From Hofstenia miamia (Eukaryota > Xenacoelomorpha > Acoela), in contig SCFE01000108.1 in assembly GCA_004352715.1 (NCBI GenBank), forward strand, positions 740,492 to 804,491: a stretch of DNA of 64,000 nucleotides. Reading direction: 5' to 3'. The notes beneath the pieces were generated by a model, which did no database searches, was not told the origin of the DNA, and saw nothing but the letters and a program-made list of their open reading frames with translations. This document shows positions 1 to 10,907 of the stretch, in pieces. The position numbers and the translations under genes are program-made. How positions within the stretch are numbered: position 1 is the first letter of the stretch; each line of letters starts with the position of its first letter.

Positions 1-51
1 TTTTGTATTGGATTGGATTGGACAGAAAAATCTGTCCAATGGACAAGCCTG
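1..51. mobile_element. hAT element terminus (third copy, truncated by window edge)
   Basis: These bases match 29461..29511, the outer end of the hAT element described at 26142..29511. They finish in the same terminal inverted repeat (TCCAATGGACAAGCCTG) and are followed by the same 8-base target duplication (ACTATTCC, 52..59). Only the terminus is inside the window. The element is on the same strand as the right-arm copy and inverted relative to the left-arm copy. Confidence 0.7.
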
Positions 52-1085
52 ACTATTCCCACATACCTAACCTAAGCACGTAGTACATTATTACGTGCCG
101 TACCAATTAGTTTTCAACAATTCACTATCGATCACATTTAGAAAGCACAATCCTAAGCTAGGAAAAACTTCCGTCATTACATCACATGTGTTATCTAAGG
201 TTACTTTCAAAGTAGTTGATACAAAATAGACAATTCTTCAATACTTTCAAAGATCCTGAATTTCAATTGATGATCATTTGATAAAAAATAGTTTGACAGT
301 AATGTTCTGATTTAACCTTCATGATTCCACCAATACTCAGCATTAGGCAACAAAACGGAATGGTAGACGATAGTGAAGAATATACTTTCGCAGCACATCA
401 CGTTATTTTACTCCAAGCTCAGCAGACAATGTCATATATGCAGTAAATTTGTACGAATTTGTTAGAAACATGTCAGTAAATCTTAAGTTTTTCATGAGGA
501 CTGGTTTTTTATTGCACTTATAATGAAACTTGCATCATCCAATATCCAGTTTCATTTTTTCTCTAAGACAAGTTTATTGGTTTTAAACCTGGGTACCTAT
601 GTATATAGAACGGGATGGTAATTGGGGATGCAGTGAAAATCTCAATAATAGAAGGATTGAATAATTAATGTGTAGAATTGCATAAAATGAGCACTTATTT
701 ATTAATCACTGTTTATTGCCAACTAGATACAATTGTAAAAAATTCTAATATACATAATGCATAAAGTTCGCTAGATGGCGTTTGATTGATTTTTTAATGT
801 TTGAAATACAGGGTGCCTATCAAAAATCGACACAATTTGCCATACAAATTTTGCAGCGACAGTAAGTCATGCTTTCATCAGTCATACGGCGCGTGATCAA
901 TCGATTTTGATTGGTCGATAGGAACTGTGCAATGAAATACGAGAAAGAATAGAATAATATCAGTGTTTCGTTGATACTGCACTTCATTTCTTCATTTCAG
1001 CCACCGCAGTGATTTTCAAAGGCAGGTGATAGTCTTGTTTAAAGAAGAATAGCCAACATGGGGCCACACAAGATGTGCTGAAATT
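1..1085. repeat. Third copy of a palindrome-arm segment
   Basis: Positions 1..808 match 29461..30268 and, reversed, 18742..19550. The match continues into the adjoining mariner element to about 1120 and then stops. After that element the flank (1316 onward) differs completely from the right-arm flank (31048 onward). The segment therefore shares one side of the mariner insertion with both arms but not the other. The breakpoint lies inside the transposon, which suggests ectopic recombination or a chimeric join at a repeat. Confidence 0.85.
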
Positions 1086-1315
1086 TTGCCCAACTTCTTC
1101 GGCGAGATCAGTAAAACCCCCGCTGAAGATCTTGTGGTGCAGGTCGACAAGCAACAGCCTTCCATAATGTGCTACGCTGCAGTGTCTTGGCATGGCAAGA
1201 CTGAACTTCGATTCATCGAAGGACACGCGAGCGATCAGGAAGATATCCCTGTTTACCATAAGAAGAAAAAGAACGTTGTTGAAGCAAATTGTGTCGATTT
1301 TTGATGGGCACCCTG
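809..1315 (+). mobile_element. Tc1/mariner-type element, deletion derivative A
   Basis: The element starts CAGGGTGCCTATC and ends with the inverted counterpart GATGGGCACCCTG. The terminal inverted repeats are about 32 bases with one or two mismatches. TA dinucleotides flank both ends (807..808 and 1316..1317), the usual target site of the Tc1/mariner (IS630) superfamily. At 507 bases it is much shorter than an autonomous element of roughly 1.2-1.4 kb, so it has lost most of its gene. Its internal deletion differs from the copies at 17974..18741 and 30269..31047. Confidence 0.85.
1011..1304 (+). pseudogene. Tc1/mariner transposase remnant (N-terminal piece fused to catalytic-core piece)
   Basis: The reading frame begins with the helix-turn-helix region seen more fully at 30469 (motifs FQRQVIVLFKEE and PNFFGEISKT). 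A stop codon at 1050..1052 interrupts it where the other copies have Gln. After about 1120 it jumps directly to part of the DDE catalytic core (motifs YAAVSWHGKTELRFIEG and VYHKKKKNVVEAN), which resembles the second catalytic-Asp region of IS630/Tc1 transposases. The start codon is missing because of a 16-base deletion near 1011 that is shared with the left-arm copy. No active protein can be expected. The core piece is absent from the other two copies, so this copy is the only window record of that part of the family. Confidence 0.7.
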
Positions 1316-1357
1316 TATTTACAAACCTATACACTGCTAAGAAGGCTAAGAATAAGT

Positions 1358-1552
1358 CTACATTCTAGTAATTGGGTAATTGCTATTATAGAATTTGTAC
1401 CCTGTCCAAGATCTTCCTGAGATGAATTTTTGCTTAAGAATAAATCTTTTCACACTATTTCGGAATTCTTTCAGTTTTGTAATATGCTTAATTTCGTTAG
1501 GCAGATTATTCCATTGCCTTGTGGCTACGTTTAAAAATGAATTTTCTTTGAC
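1358..1552 (-). pseudogene. Non-LTR retrotransposon reverse transcriptase, C-terminal fragment
   Basis: Read on the minus strand, the frame contains NSFLNVATRQWNNLPNEIK followed by KEFRNSVKRFI. This matches the conserved end of Jockey/CR1-type non-LTR polymerases, where an R-x-WN-x-LP motif is followed by a phi-x-x-FK/R helix. The frame runs into the assembly gap at 1553, so its upstream part is not visible. It faces the opposite way from the RT fragment at 2563..3139 on the other side of the gap, so the two are probably not one element. A stop codon lies at 1358..1360. Confidence 0.65.
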
Positions 1553-2552
1553 NNNNNNNNNNNNNNNNNNNNNNNNNNNNNNNNNNNNNNNNNNNNNNNN
1601 NNNNNNNNNNNNNNNNNNNNNNNNNNNNNNNNNNNNNNNNNNNNNNNNNNNNNNNNNNNNNNNNNNNNNNNNNNNNNNNNNNNNNNNNNNNNNNNNNNNN
1701 NNNNNNNNNNNNNNNNNNNNNNNNNNNNNNNNNNNNNNNNNNNNNNNNNNNNNNNNNNNNNNNNNNNNNNNNNNNNNNNNNNNNNNNNNNNNNNNNNNNN
1801 NNNNNNNNNNNNNNNNNNNNNNNNNNNNNNNNNNNNNNNNNNNNNNNNNNNNNNNNNNNNNNNNNNNNNNNNNNNNNNNNNNNNNNNNNNNNNNNNNNNN
1901 NNNNNNNNNNNNNNNNNNNNNNNNNNNNNNNNNNNNNNNNNNNNNNNNNNNNNNNNNNNNNNNNNNNNNNNNNNNNNNNNNNNNNNNNNNNNNNNNNNNN
2001 NNNNNNNNNNNNNNNNNNNNNNNNNNNNNNNNNNNNNNNNNNNNNNNNNNNNNNNNNNNNNNNNNNNNNNNNNNNNNNNNNNNNNNNNNNNNNNNNNNNN
2101 NNNNNNNNNNNNNNNNNNNNNNNNNNNNNNNNNNNNNNNNNNNNNNNNNNNNNNNNNNNNNNNNNNNNNNNNNNNNNNNNNNNNNNNNNNNNNNNNNNNN
2201 NNNNNNNNNNNNNNNNNNNNNNNNNNNNNNNNNNNNNNNNNNNNNNNNNNNNNNNNNNNNNNNNNNNNNNNNNNNNNNNNNNNNNNNNNNNNNNNNNNNN
2301 NNNNNNNNNNNNNNNNNNNNNNNNNNNNNNNNNNNNNNNNNNNNNNNNNNNNNNNNNNNNNNNNNNNNNNNNNNNNNNNNNNNNNNNNNNNNNNNNNNNN
2401 NNNNNNNNNNNNNNNNNNNNNNNNNNNNNNNNNNNNNNNNNNNNNNNNNNNNNNNNNNNNNNNNNNNNNNNNNNNNNNNNNNNNNNNNNNNNNNNNNNNN
2501 NNNNNNNNNNNNNNNNNNNNNNNNNNNNNNNNNNNNNNNNNNNNNNNNNNNN
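1553..2552. other. Assembly gap (exactly 1000 N)
   Basis: This is a run of 1000 undetermined bases, a round number typical of a scaffold gap of unknown size. Non-LTR retrotransposon fragments lie on both sides, so the unresolved sequence is probably repetitive. Confidence 0.99.
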
Positions 2553-2562
2553 TCTAATAAAC

Positions 2563-3139
2563 CCTGGATATCTGAGACTACTTGCAAAGCATTGATTCGC
2601 GAAAAGAACAAAGCATATAAACATTTTATAAATTCTTGAACAAACAAGAACTTTGCTGCCTATAAATAGGCAAGAAATACCTCGAATATTGAATCTAGTA
2701 GGGTAATTCAATGAATATCAAAAATGAGTATGCAAGTCTTCCAAGTGAACGTTCAAAATGGAAGCTAATACAAGAAATCACAAATTATAAGCGATTTAAA
2801 TCAAACTCAATTGATGTGATTAAAGATCAAAATGGAAATAATCTTACAAACAATTTAAAAATATCTAATGAATTAAGCAAGACTTGTCGATCTAGGAAAA
2901 TACAACCGCCCTCTTATTAAATGCAAAAACCTTTCACATGAAATCTTTGCACCTGAATTTTCTTTCTGATTCTCAACTACCTATGAAATTATTGAATCAA
3001 TTTGTAAGTTTAAGACCAAAAAAATCAAGTGGTCTCTCAAATATCCCCCCATTTGCTCTAAAATGACTGCAGATACCATTGCAAGTGCTTTAAATTTCAT
3101 CTTTAATGAATCTATAAAATGCAATCATTTCCCTGATTT
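2563..3139 (+). pseudogene. Non-LTR retrotransposon ORF2 fragment (linker and start of RT domain)
   Basis: The first frame gives KPWISETTCKALIREKNKAY, which resembles the segment between the endonuclease and RT domains of Jockey/CR1-like elements. A second frame starting at 2711 continues with a linker-like stretch (ERSKWKLIQEITNYK, IKDQNGNNLTNN). After a stop and frame changes, 2985..3130 encodes the beginning of the fingers of the RT domain (KSSGLSNIPPFALK, then ALNFIFNESIKCNHFPDF). At least three frame breaks are needed to read this as one protein. It ends abruptly at 3139/3140, where the sequence joins non-RT DNA shared with 46921..46930. The mirror copy is 45826..46402 (-). Confidence 0.75.
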
Positions 3140-3155
3140 CGTTTAGCTACCATGC

Positions 3156-3361
3156 GGACACCTGGGTACCCCACTCAGTGATATTTTATGTCATTACTAT
3201 AAAACTAAAAAAGTAAATGCATTGATATTTAGTGACTTTTAATAATTTATGTAGACAAACAATAACTCGAAAAAACAATTGTGTTTGTTTCATAAACGAG
3301 ATAGAAATATAGTATTTCTTAAATAGTTTAATTAACTATGAGTGGGGTATCTGGGTACTCC
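3156..3361. mobile_element. Short inverted-repeat element (MITE-like)
   Basis: The ends are imperfect inverted copies of one another: GGACACCTGGGTACCCCACT at 3156 and GAGTGGGGTATCTGGGTAC near 3341, sharing the core TACCCCACTCA. The 200-base interior is AT-rich and has no frame. The element recurs at 45604..45809 (mirror) and 46709..46914 (extra copy). A related fragment with GGGGTACCTGG lies at 4749..4772. I could not define a target duplication. Confidence 0.5.
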
Positions 3362-3625
3362 ATTGATTTCCTTTGAGAATATCATAGTTATTGTTTGATT
3401 TTTGTCAATTTATTTAACTTCAAATTCTAATTTATAATATATTATATCGCTTGAGTGTTTTTTGTTGCATTGAAAAGACACTGCGTTGTGCAGCAACAAA
3501 AGCTAGTGATTTTCTACAGGCTGGACTAAAATAATTTACATTCTGGCAATGATAGAGAAAACTTTAGAAATGAAGACTCGGAGTATTGAGGCCAACTTTA
3601 CATGCATTATCTTTTGCAGAAGCTC

Positions 3626-3630
3626 GTATA

Positions 3631-3668
<38 letters not shown>
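3626..3668. repeat. (TA)n microsatellite
   Basis: This is an almost uninterrupted TA dinucleotide tract. It yields a spurious Tyr-Ile reading frame. The mirror tract is at about 45297..45340. Confidence 0.95.
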
Positions 3669-3671
<3 letters not shown>

Positions 3672-6600
3672 GTATACATATATATTTTATTTTAAATGTT
3701 ATCCTTCGTTTCTCCTTTCTGTTATATCATATTCTAATTCTCAGCCTTGCAAGTAATAATCTCTGTAAAATATTTTACCTATAGCAAGCAATTAATTAAG
3801 AAGGAAAACTATTAATCACTGTCACTATCACAGTAATTGGCAGTAATTCTGTGCGTAGAAGGTCATAGTTCACATTGTAGTTTTGAAATGTGAAATGCTA
3901 ACAATAATCTTGCTCACATTCGTAAATGCGGAAGGTTAAGCTTACCCCTCTAGTACGATAGTAGGTCATTAGTGGAAACATTTCGCCTGCATTGACTTTG
4001 TTGGGNTATATATATATATATATAGCATTGGAACTGCAAGAAAACTCATTACTTCTTCTGATATCTCTCCTAGTTTGAAAATTTTCCTATTTTGCATTTT
4101 CCAAGAAATAAGTTATTGCCCACTTTAAAAATACAAAAACATAGTAGAAGAAGTAAATTCCATTAAATTTTCAGAGCTCAAAATCATATTACTATAATTA
4201 ATTATATTCCAAGACCAATGGTAATGCTTTGTTATCTTTTTTACATTATATTGCTAAAGCTTCTTTCAAATAACGTAGAAATATATAAATTATTCTGTAT
4301 TATAATAAGTTCAAGGATGGCATGGACAATTTTGATAAACTTGCCACACCTAGTCTTCTATCTGAAATCACGCAAATAGATCCTTCAATTTTATATAACT
4401 TTTTAGTATTACTGCAGATAATACCCTAGGGTTTTTTTGCATATTCACCCAAAGTACAACAGCAACAAAACAAAGGGGTGAAGAATCTCCATTGAAGATC
4501 AAACAATGATACTGATATGTGTAGCAGAAAATGAAATACAAGTAGTCGCTGCTAAAATGTTTAACTTACATCTACTTCCACTACCAATATCATGGCTAAT
4601 ATAGACATAAAATGTCGAGACATGAACTGCACAAAAACAAATTATGTCAAAAACTCTGAAGAATAAGAAACCTGTACTCAACCCATGTGTCACAGGCACA
4701 TAAAAATATTTTTAGGCTTGTTATTCTTTCGTTAGGGAATGACAGCTATCTGGGGTACCTGGCTTCCCCATTGGCAATTAACTTAACAATTTTGTATGGT
4801 AGTCAGACTGTTAATACATTTATGTAAATCAAGTGCAAAATATTTTATATAGATACATTAAGACTACCTAATGACGGATAACTGTTGATTTAACTTCCAT
4901 ATTTTGTGCTTTAAAATCAATAAGTAAGCACAATGCAAAGAATGGAATTAACCTGATTTAAATATAGAGACCGGAATAAACCTTTTAATTGATTTCGCTG
5001 TATTTTTATTTAGCATAATTTCACTTAGTGCAAAGTGTTTATGTTTTATATACTAACAATAATATTTTTTCTATGGTTTTAGCTACCATTCTTACTTTCG
5101 AAGGAAATTTTGTGTGTATGAACATTTTGACTTTTAAAATAACGATACTTCCGAATTTCTCTTATAGACACAATGTGACCTGCAGAAAATAAAGAATCAT
5201 GTAATAATATTTTAGTCTCCTATTGGCTGAATTATTAAGAATCATTAATGCTAGGCTCGATTTATATAATTTTTTAATAAACAATGTTTTTAACCAGTAT
5301 TATTATCTCATATGATGTGATATTGATGCATGCATGTTTTTATAATTGCAAGTTAAGACAAATACAGAGTTGCATGAAAAATCACTGGATTCCACGTGGA
5401 ATATGATATAGTATTTGGTTTTATGAAAATTTGCGAGAAACGTGGCATTACAATTCATTACAGTCATTCATCAAACAAGTACTTTCCTGTTTACTCTTTA
5501 ATTATTCGAATTAGAGATGCATACGTGTACAAGGCGTATTATAACAAATTTAATAAAATTATACCAATGATAAGACAACAGCTGTAGCGAAAAGCTAAGT
5601 TTATGTTCGACAAAAATAATTTGGAAATGCATTGCGAATATTTACAAAAGTAGTCTATTTGAATACTGAGGCATGATAAATAGACCTCTAAAATCACAAA
5701 AGCAGCATATTTATTGAGGTAGCTTAGAAATGGTGTATATATTTAAATTTGTCCAAGTCCAAAACAAACAGCTTCATTTTGAGTTAGTTTTAAACATGGT
5801 GTAATAATTAGCATTGCTAATACGATATATGCATTCATTATCTAAAAATTTTCTCATTAAAATATTTCAAAAGTAGCCTCTTTAAGTTGATGATCGTAAC
5901 GCTAATTTCGATTTTTATTATCGTAGCAAATTCTACTGAGGGATCAGACTCACCAAAATTATGATACATAGAAAAACTTTTGTTAGATAGAAGAGATAAT
6001 ATATAGTATATTCTATATTCAGCTATAAACTGAATTGTTAAATTTCGGAGAACAATTTATTAAAAAAATTATATGTTTACTATTTATGATACTCATAAAA
6101 AATACCGTTATTTATGGATAAATTACAGGCTAATCTAATAAACAACCAAAATCAAATATAGCGTGGACAGCGAGACATACACAGTGATATACCTATGATA
6201 ACATATTGAGAAGACTTAAATTATTTTGTATCAATTTCCTGAATTCAGTCATTCTTTAGAAATCGTTTAATTGCTTAGGTGAATTTTGCCTAAGTGTGCA
6301 GTGGAATGTTCTTGACAATATTTGTGTGGGTCACCGCTAAAGTTTTATTTCCAAAAAGAGGAATCTAAATTGCAATTTATTAGACCTACTCCGGTTGTTG
6401 TGAATAACAATTTTTACAACTGTGAATTAACAATTGAGTTCAAATATAAGGAAATTGGGGTTAAAGTAAGATGACTGGGTTAAATTGTGCTTTGCTAGTC
6501 CATAAGAGGCTAATCCCAATTGCAACCCTAATAAATACAATTAATGATAAATAAAGAAGATGATTTTTAACAGATTTCGTTTTTGCTTTTAAAACTATGT

Positions 6601-8313
6601 TTCAAGAAACATAAATTATCAAGTGTAAAAAACCATTGCATATATTCTAACTATTGACAACAGCAAACTTTATTATCATTATAGTGATTAAATATAGTTG
6701 CATAATTGCGTTAAACGTAGCAAAACTAATTGAGGCCATATGTTGCACTACTCTTAAGAGATGTGTCATTATAATGCAATTTCTAATTTACTAACAAATT
6801 AACTTAAAATTGTTTTCTTTCACAAAAAACTAAGCTGACAATATTTTTAGATTCATGTACAAATTATATTTTTCAAACTATTGCTTCTCAAATATTTTGA
6901 ATGCAATTAGTATGCTGTAGCTAACTAAGCTTATAGAAAATTTTAATTAGTTGTACATATATACGCCAGCAGCATCAGAGGGTTAATATGTTTAGATCAT
7001 CTTAGATTTGTTTTTCACGTAACTGATATAAATAGAAAGATAGACTATAAATAAAAGATAGTAAATCTCATATTACCAAGAAAATAAAGCCTTTGTTCGA
7101 ATGTCATTTTGTGTGTTATACGTGGCTTGTTTGCGATTATTTATTACTTGCATGTTTTCATTATCAACGTTACAGATCCAAAGTTCAAACACTTGCAAAG
7201 ACGATTTGTAAAATTATAAATTTCAAGATTATTATTATGTATTTAGTTCTATCTAGTATAAAATTCTTTAGGCTAAGATCTATTGCACCAATAACAAATT
7301 GCCAATGAATATTGTGTATACAATGTAGAAATCCTAATTGAAAAATCAGTAACATATATATATATATATATATATACATTCAATGTAAACTTATTATGTT
7401 TGCAGAGAAAATCTATTTCAATTTTATTGTTATCGCCTGCTTTTCAGTAGACAATTCAATAATATCCATGAAGTAAACAATTTGAGAGCATTTACTTTAA
7501 TTCATCGAAGGAAATAATCATCCATTGCATCCATGATTGATTTTTTATATATTGTCGAAATTTATTATTATTATTATTAGTTAAACTCCTATTTGAAATT
7601 GTAGTACTGCAGGAATTAAAATATGTTTGCAGTTGTTTCATTGTTATTCTTGATATATTGCTGTTGACATGCAAATTGACTTGTTTTTTCATGCATGGGC
7701 ATTTGTTGAATCAAAGGTAATATATGTTGGCAAAGTTGTTAGTTTGAAATGGTAAAGCAACGCGTTTCATTGAAACGAAACTTAGTTAATTATTTGAGAT
7801 TTTTTAGTAATAAATTTTGATATTCTCAGATAATCTTTTAAAACTAAGTTCAAATAATTTGGAATTAATATACTTTCTTCTTCCAGACTGAAATGGTAGC
7901 TTTAACTAAAGTAAATTGCAAGCTATCTTTCAAATTCTATAATTTTCTTCATATTTGCTTTACCACCGAGTAAACCATTTGTTATGTTATTATTAACATG
8001 GAATTACATCATCTACTTTAAAGATATAAATCATAAAGTATCACTTCACAGTATTGTAAGTGATTGATATGGTTTAGGTAATGATTAGAGAGTGACACTA
8101 TAAGCTTAGCATGGACCCGAATCAGGCACGATGAGAACAGTCACTGCTCGAAACCGAAGCGAAACCTTCTGATTATTTGACACTAGAACAGCGATTACTC
8201 TTTGAGAATAAATTTTTATTTGATGTTTCAAATGCGAAAATTATGAAATAGAAACAAAATTTCTACAAATAGTAAATTCATAGAGATTATCAACATAATT
8301 GGAAATATATGTA
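3669..8313. other. AT-rich non-coding stretch
   Basis: No recognisable gene lies here. Open frames are at most about 70 codons, with AT-driven composition and no family signature. The stretch contains a single-N joint at 4006 inside a TA tract, where the left arm carries about 51 bases (3957..4005) missing from the right arm at 45008. It also has (TA)n tracts at 4007..4024 and 7353..7378. The mirror region is 40703..45296. Confidence 0.7.
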
Positions 8314-8464
8314 CCTGCTAGTTAGAGTCTTGCGAGAGAACAATTGTCTGTTCCCGCTTCCTCCCGCTCCCGCCAAACTCCCACGAAAACTCCCATACAT
8401 AAAAACATGTAATAATATTGTAATAACTACTGTATTGACTACCTGTAAAAAATTGCTAATGTAA

Positions 8465-9112
8465 ACAATTGAACCAGAGGAAGTACAGGTTCTTCTAAAG
8501 CACAGACTGGGACTACCCTTGGCGTGTACAGGCGCCAAGTGTCCATTGTGTCCAGAGAATCTGCTTGATCCCCTTGGACACCATGCGCTGACATGCAAGA
8601 GAGGGCCAGATGTGATATTCCGCCACAACACCATACGGGATACTATCTTCAACTGTGCAAGTAGAGCCTTAATGAATCCCATACTCGAACAGGGTGCCAA
8701 CTTGGATCACTCGAGCTCACTGACACGGCCTGCGGATGTTCTGATCCCCGTCTGGTCCCTTGGAAAAGCAGGAGCAATAGACGTCACCGTAGCACACCCG
8801 CTCAATCCTCTCAACATTGACGGAGCGAGTGCCACGACCGGCTACTGCCTAGAGGCTGCTGAGCTAAAGAAGCACTGCGAGAATGACGACAAATGTGAAG
8901 AGCTTGGTTGGGAGTGTCTCCCCCTCGCAGTGACACCCTACGGCTCGTGGGGCATTCAAGCAATGAGGACCATCAGGAAGATCGCCAGTAGGCTCGCCAT
9001 CCAGACCAAGCAGTCAACGGAAGCTGCACAGAAGGAGATTATGACTCGGTTGGGTATAGTGCTGGCGCGTTGCACAGCGCGTGCAATCATCGCTAGGTCT
9101 CCTGTGGACTGA
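8465..9112 (+). pseudogene. Retroelement C-terminal fragment: zinc-knuckle plus restriction-like endonuclease-like domain
   Basis: The frame is open from 8465 (after a stop at 8462..8464) to a stop at 9110..9112, about 215 codons. The family resemblance already starts at 8471 (EEVQVLLKHRLGLPL), so this is a 5'-truncated fragment, not a gene starting at 8519. A CPLC...GHHALTC cysteine/histidine cluster is followed by RHN-x-IRD, then RPADVLIP...GKAGAIDVTV, then an ELGWECLPLAVTPYGSWG block. The CxxC-H-C, RHN and PAD...DVTV order resembles the CCHC knuckle and PD-(D/E)XK endonuclease at the end of R2-type polymerases. Similar stand-alone sequences are, to my recollection, common in sponges, cnidarians and other invertebrates. 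Base composition is near 50% GC, in sharp contrast to its flanks. The enzymatic assignment is inferred. The mirror copy is 39904..40551 (-). Confidence 0.65.
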
Positions 9113-9377
9113 ACAACCAAAGCACTGCAACAATTCTGAAAGCGAAGAAGTACCTAAACCAGAAAAAAGACCAAAATACTACTGTTGCCAAGGACACAAT
9201 TGCAACGCCAATAGAAACATCAAAAGTTGTCAAACTATAGCTGAAGATTATCTTAAACAATTACCTTGTCTGTGATGATTGACTATTGAAATTTTCCAAT
9301 TTAATGATGATTTATGAAATGAAATATTGTAAATGATTAAAAAAAATGAAAAGCAAGTAAAAGTGGCATGTAAAATA

Positions 9378-9898
9378 TTACTTTCTTATTACTAAAAGTT
9401 CATTCAAATGGGCTGAGTCCAGTTGGGAGCGTGTATCGGTAATTGTAGGTCCAGCAGAACAACGCTCGTTCGGAAACCATTAGACTTGGATTGCTAAGTA
9501 CGATCGTGCCACCTGCCTAAATTTCTTGTAGTGTGAATTATTCCAATATGAAAGAAGGTTAATATCTTTATTATACTGCAAGTAATGTGCGTCTTGCACA
9601 TATCTGGTATATTCTGACTGAGAGCAAGATGGTAACGATACATAAAAATAACTGCAATTCCTTGGTTTCTTTGGTGGGTTTGTGACACTGCATCTGAATC
9701 CTGAGAAATATATTTTTCAGAAATTTCGCGTTTCTTCTTTGAAATATAAGAATTACGAAAGCGTGGATCCAAGAGAGTTCCAATGCATTGATATGAAGTT
9801 TGTTTTGGTGCGCATTTTAACTGTATTCCTTGAGCAAGCGACTTTGATAAAAGTTTAGTTGTAGGTTGCTTGAGCTTCTCCATAACGGGAATAACCAT
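9378..9898 (-). pseudogene. hAT transposase fragment, C-terminal half, frameshifted
   Basis: On the minus strand the first frame carries IGTLLDPRFRNSYIS, the LDPRF motif of hAT (ZBED-like) transposases. It then loses frame. Further on, SLMVSER and, in another frame, SAGPTITDTRSQL followed by HLNELLVIRK and a stop form the conserved hAT dimerisation segment (SER-x-FS-x-AG ... R-x-x-L ... v-x-x-L). At least two frameshifts separate the motifs, and no N-terminal BED finger is visible. It lies inside the element bounded at 8322 and 10109. The mirror copy is 39118..39638 (+). Confidence 0.75.
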
Positions 9899-10116
9899 GT
9901 CAATTGTAGGCGGCCGCTCTTTAATAAGCTCCCATGCGCACTACTTTGGACAATGATTGATATTTTTAAAAGTTATGCTTGCTATTGTTAATAATCTGCA
10001 AATTTATATTACAAATTATATAAACTAGACAAACAAATTTTAAGTGTTGCTCCCCCTCCCGGCCGCTCCAGCTCTCAGTTCAAATTTTACTCCCACTCCC
10101 GCGGGTCTACTGCTAG

Positions 10117-10907
10117 TGTTTTTGCTCAATGAATTATAAAGCAAACAAAAAATGGTTATAGGTCATCTTAACCTATGGGCGCGTTGCTAGTATTAACATC
10201 TCTTTCCAATCAATTGGTGATCAATACCATCAATTTTTTAATAAGAAAAGCTAAACATAACAATTAGTTTTACTTAATGTCCAATTTTCTGATCAATCAA
10301 TCTAAAAATTGTTGAAGTTTACCATGCTCAGTACCTGAACCCTACCCTACTCCAAACCCGAAATCCGGGACCCGATCTCACCCCCTAGTATGATGGAAAC
10401 AACTTATAATAAATTACATGATTATACGCTACGCAGTTAGATGAACGTGGCAAAGAAAATAAACAAAATCAATAACTGTTCATGATAAAGTCAAGTGATA
10501 TCTTAAACGAATCAATATTTTCAGAACATGCAATATTTAGTAAAATAACATGATAATGCTTTAGAAAAGTGTTTTATATGTAAACAAAATTGGAATGGTG
10601 CTGCAAAAGGTTTACCAAAGCTACATAGTAATTATAGTTTTAAACACCTTGCCAACAAATTTTACTTTGGTTAATCAAAAGCGCATTCATGAAAAAACAA
10701 GCCCAAGTGTGTGTTGATTATATTTCTCAAATAAATGTTAAAATAGTTTAACAGAAGTTTTGTCTATTAATACCACAATCACTCAATACTAAAAATTCAA
10801 ATAAAAATTTGAATAATGACAATTAGATAATTAAAGTCTTTGACCATCAAAAGACCTTTTCATTTGATGCTGGATTTTTAAATGAAATTTTTCAAGCTTG
10901 TTGATAC
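10117..10907. other. AT-rich non-coding stretch
   Basis: No gene is visible. A short GC-rich patch near 10335..10385 (CCCGAAATCCGGGACCCGAT) stands out from its surroundings and may be part of an old transposon end. It is mirrored near 38630..38685. Confidence 0.6.

Larger units (their letters stand above)
8322..10109. mobile_element. Decayed hAT-like element with nested retroelement fragment
   Basis: The outer ends are TTAGAGTCTTGCGAGAG (8322) and CTCCCGCGGGTCTA (ending 10109), which form a loose inverted repeat of the TAGA...GCGnGAG type. They are flanked by CCTGCTAG (8314..8321) and ACTGCTAG (10109..10116), an apparent 7-8 base target duplication as expected for hAT elements. The interior contains hAT transposase remnants on the minus strand (9378..9898) and an unrelated GC-rich retroelement fragment on the plus strand (8465..9112). 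Further GC-rich subterminal blocks (GCTCCCGCCAAACTCCCACG near 8370 and CTCCCACTCCCGCGGG near 10090) resemble each other. The exact boundaries are less certain than for the element at 19499..22868. Confidence 0.5.

Noticed and set aside
984-1334. 116-codon minus-strand frame over mariner copy A
   Set aside because: It is antisense to the transposase remnant and includes the terminal inverted repeats.
1358-2711. Open frames of about 400 codons across 1358..2711 on both strands
   Set aside because: They consist almost entirely of undetermined residues from the 1000-N gap. Only the ends carry real sequence.
3602-3784. Frame with a Tyr-Ile repeat
   Set aside because: It is translation of a (TA)n microsatellite. 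The same applies to similar frames at 7185, 41637, 45181 and 48254.
8290-8700. 136-codon minus-strand frame over the start of the retroelement fragment
   Set aside because: It is the antisense shadow of the plus-strand zinc-knuckle/endonuclease frame, which has recognisable motifs.
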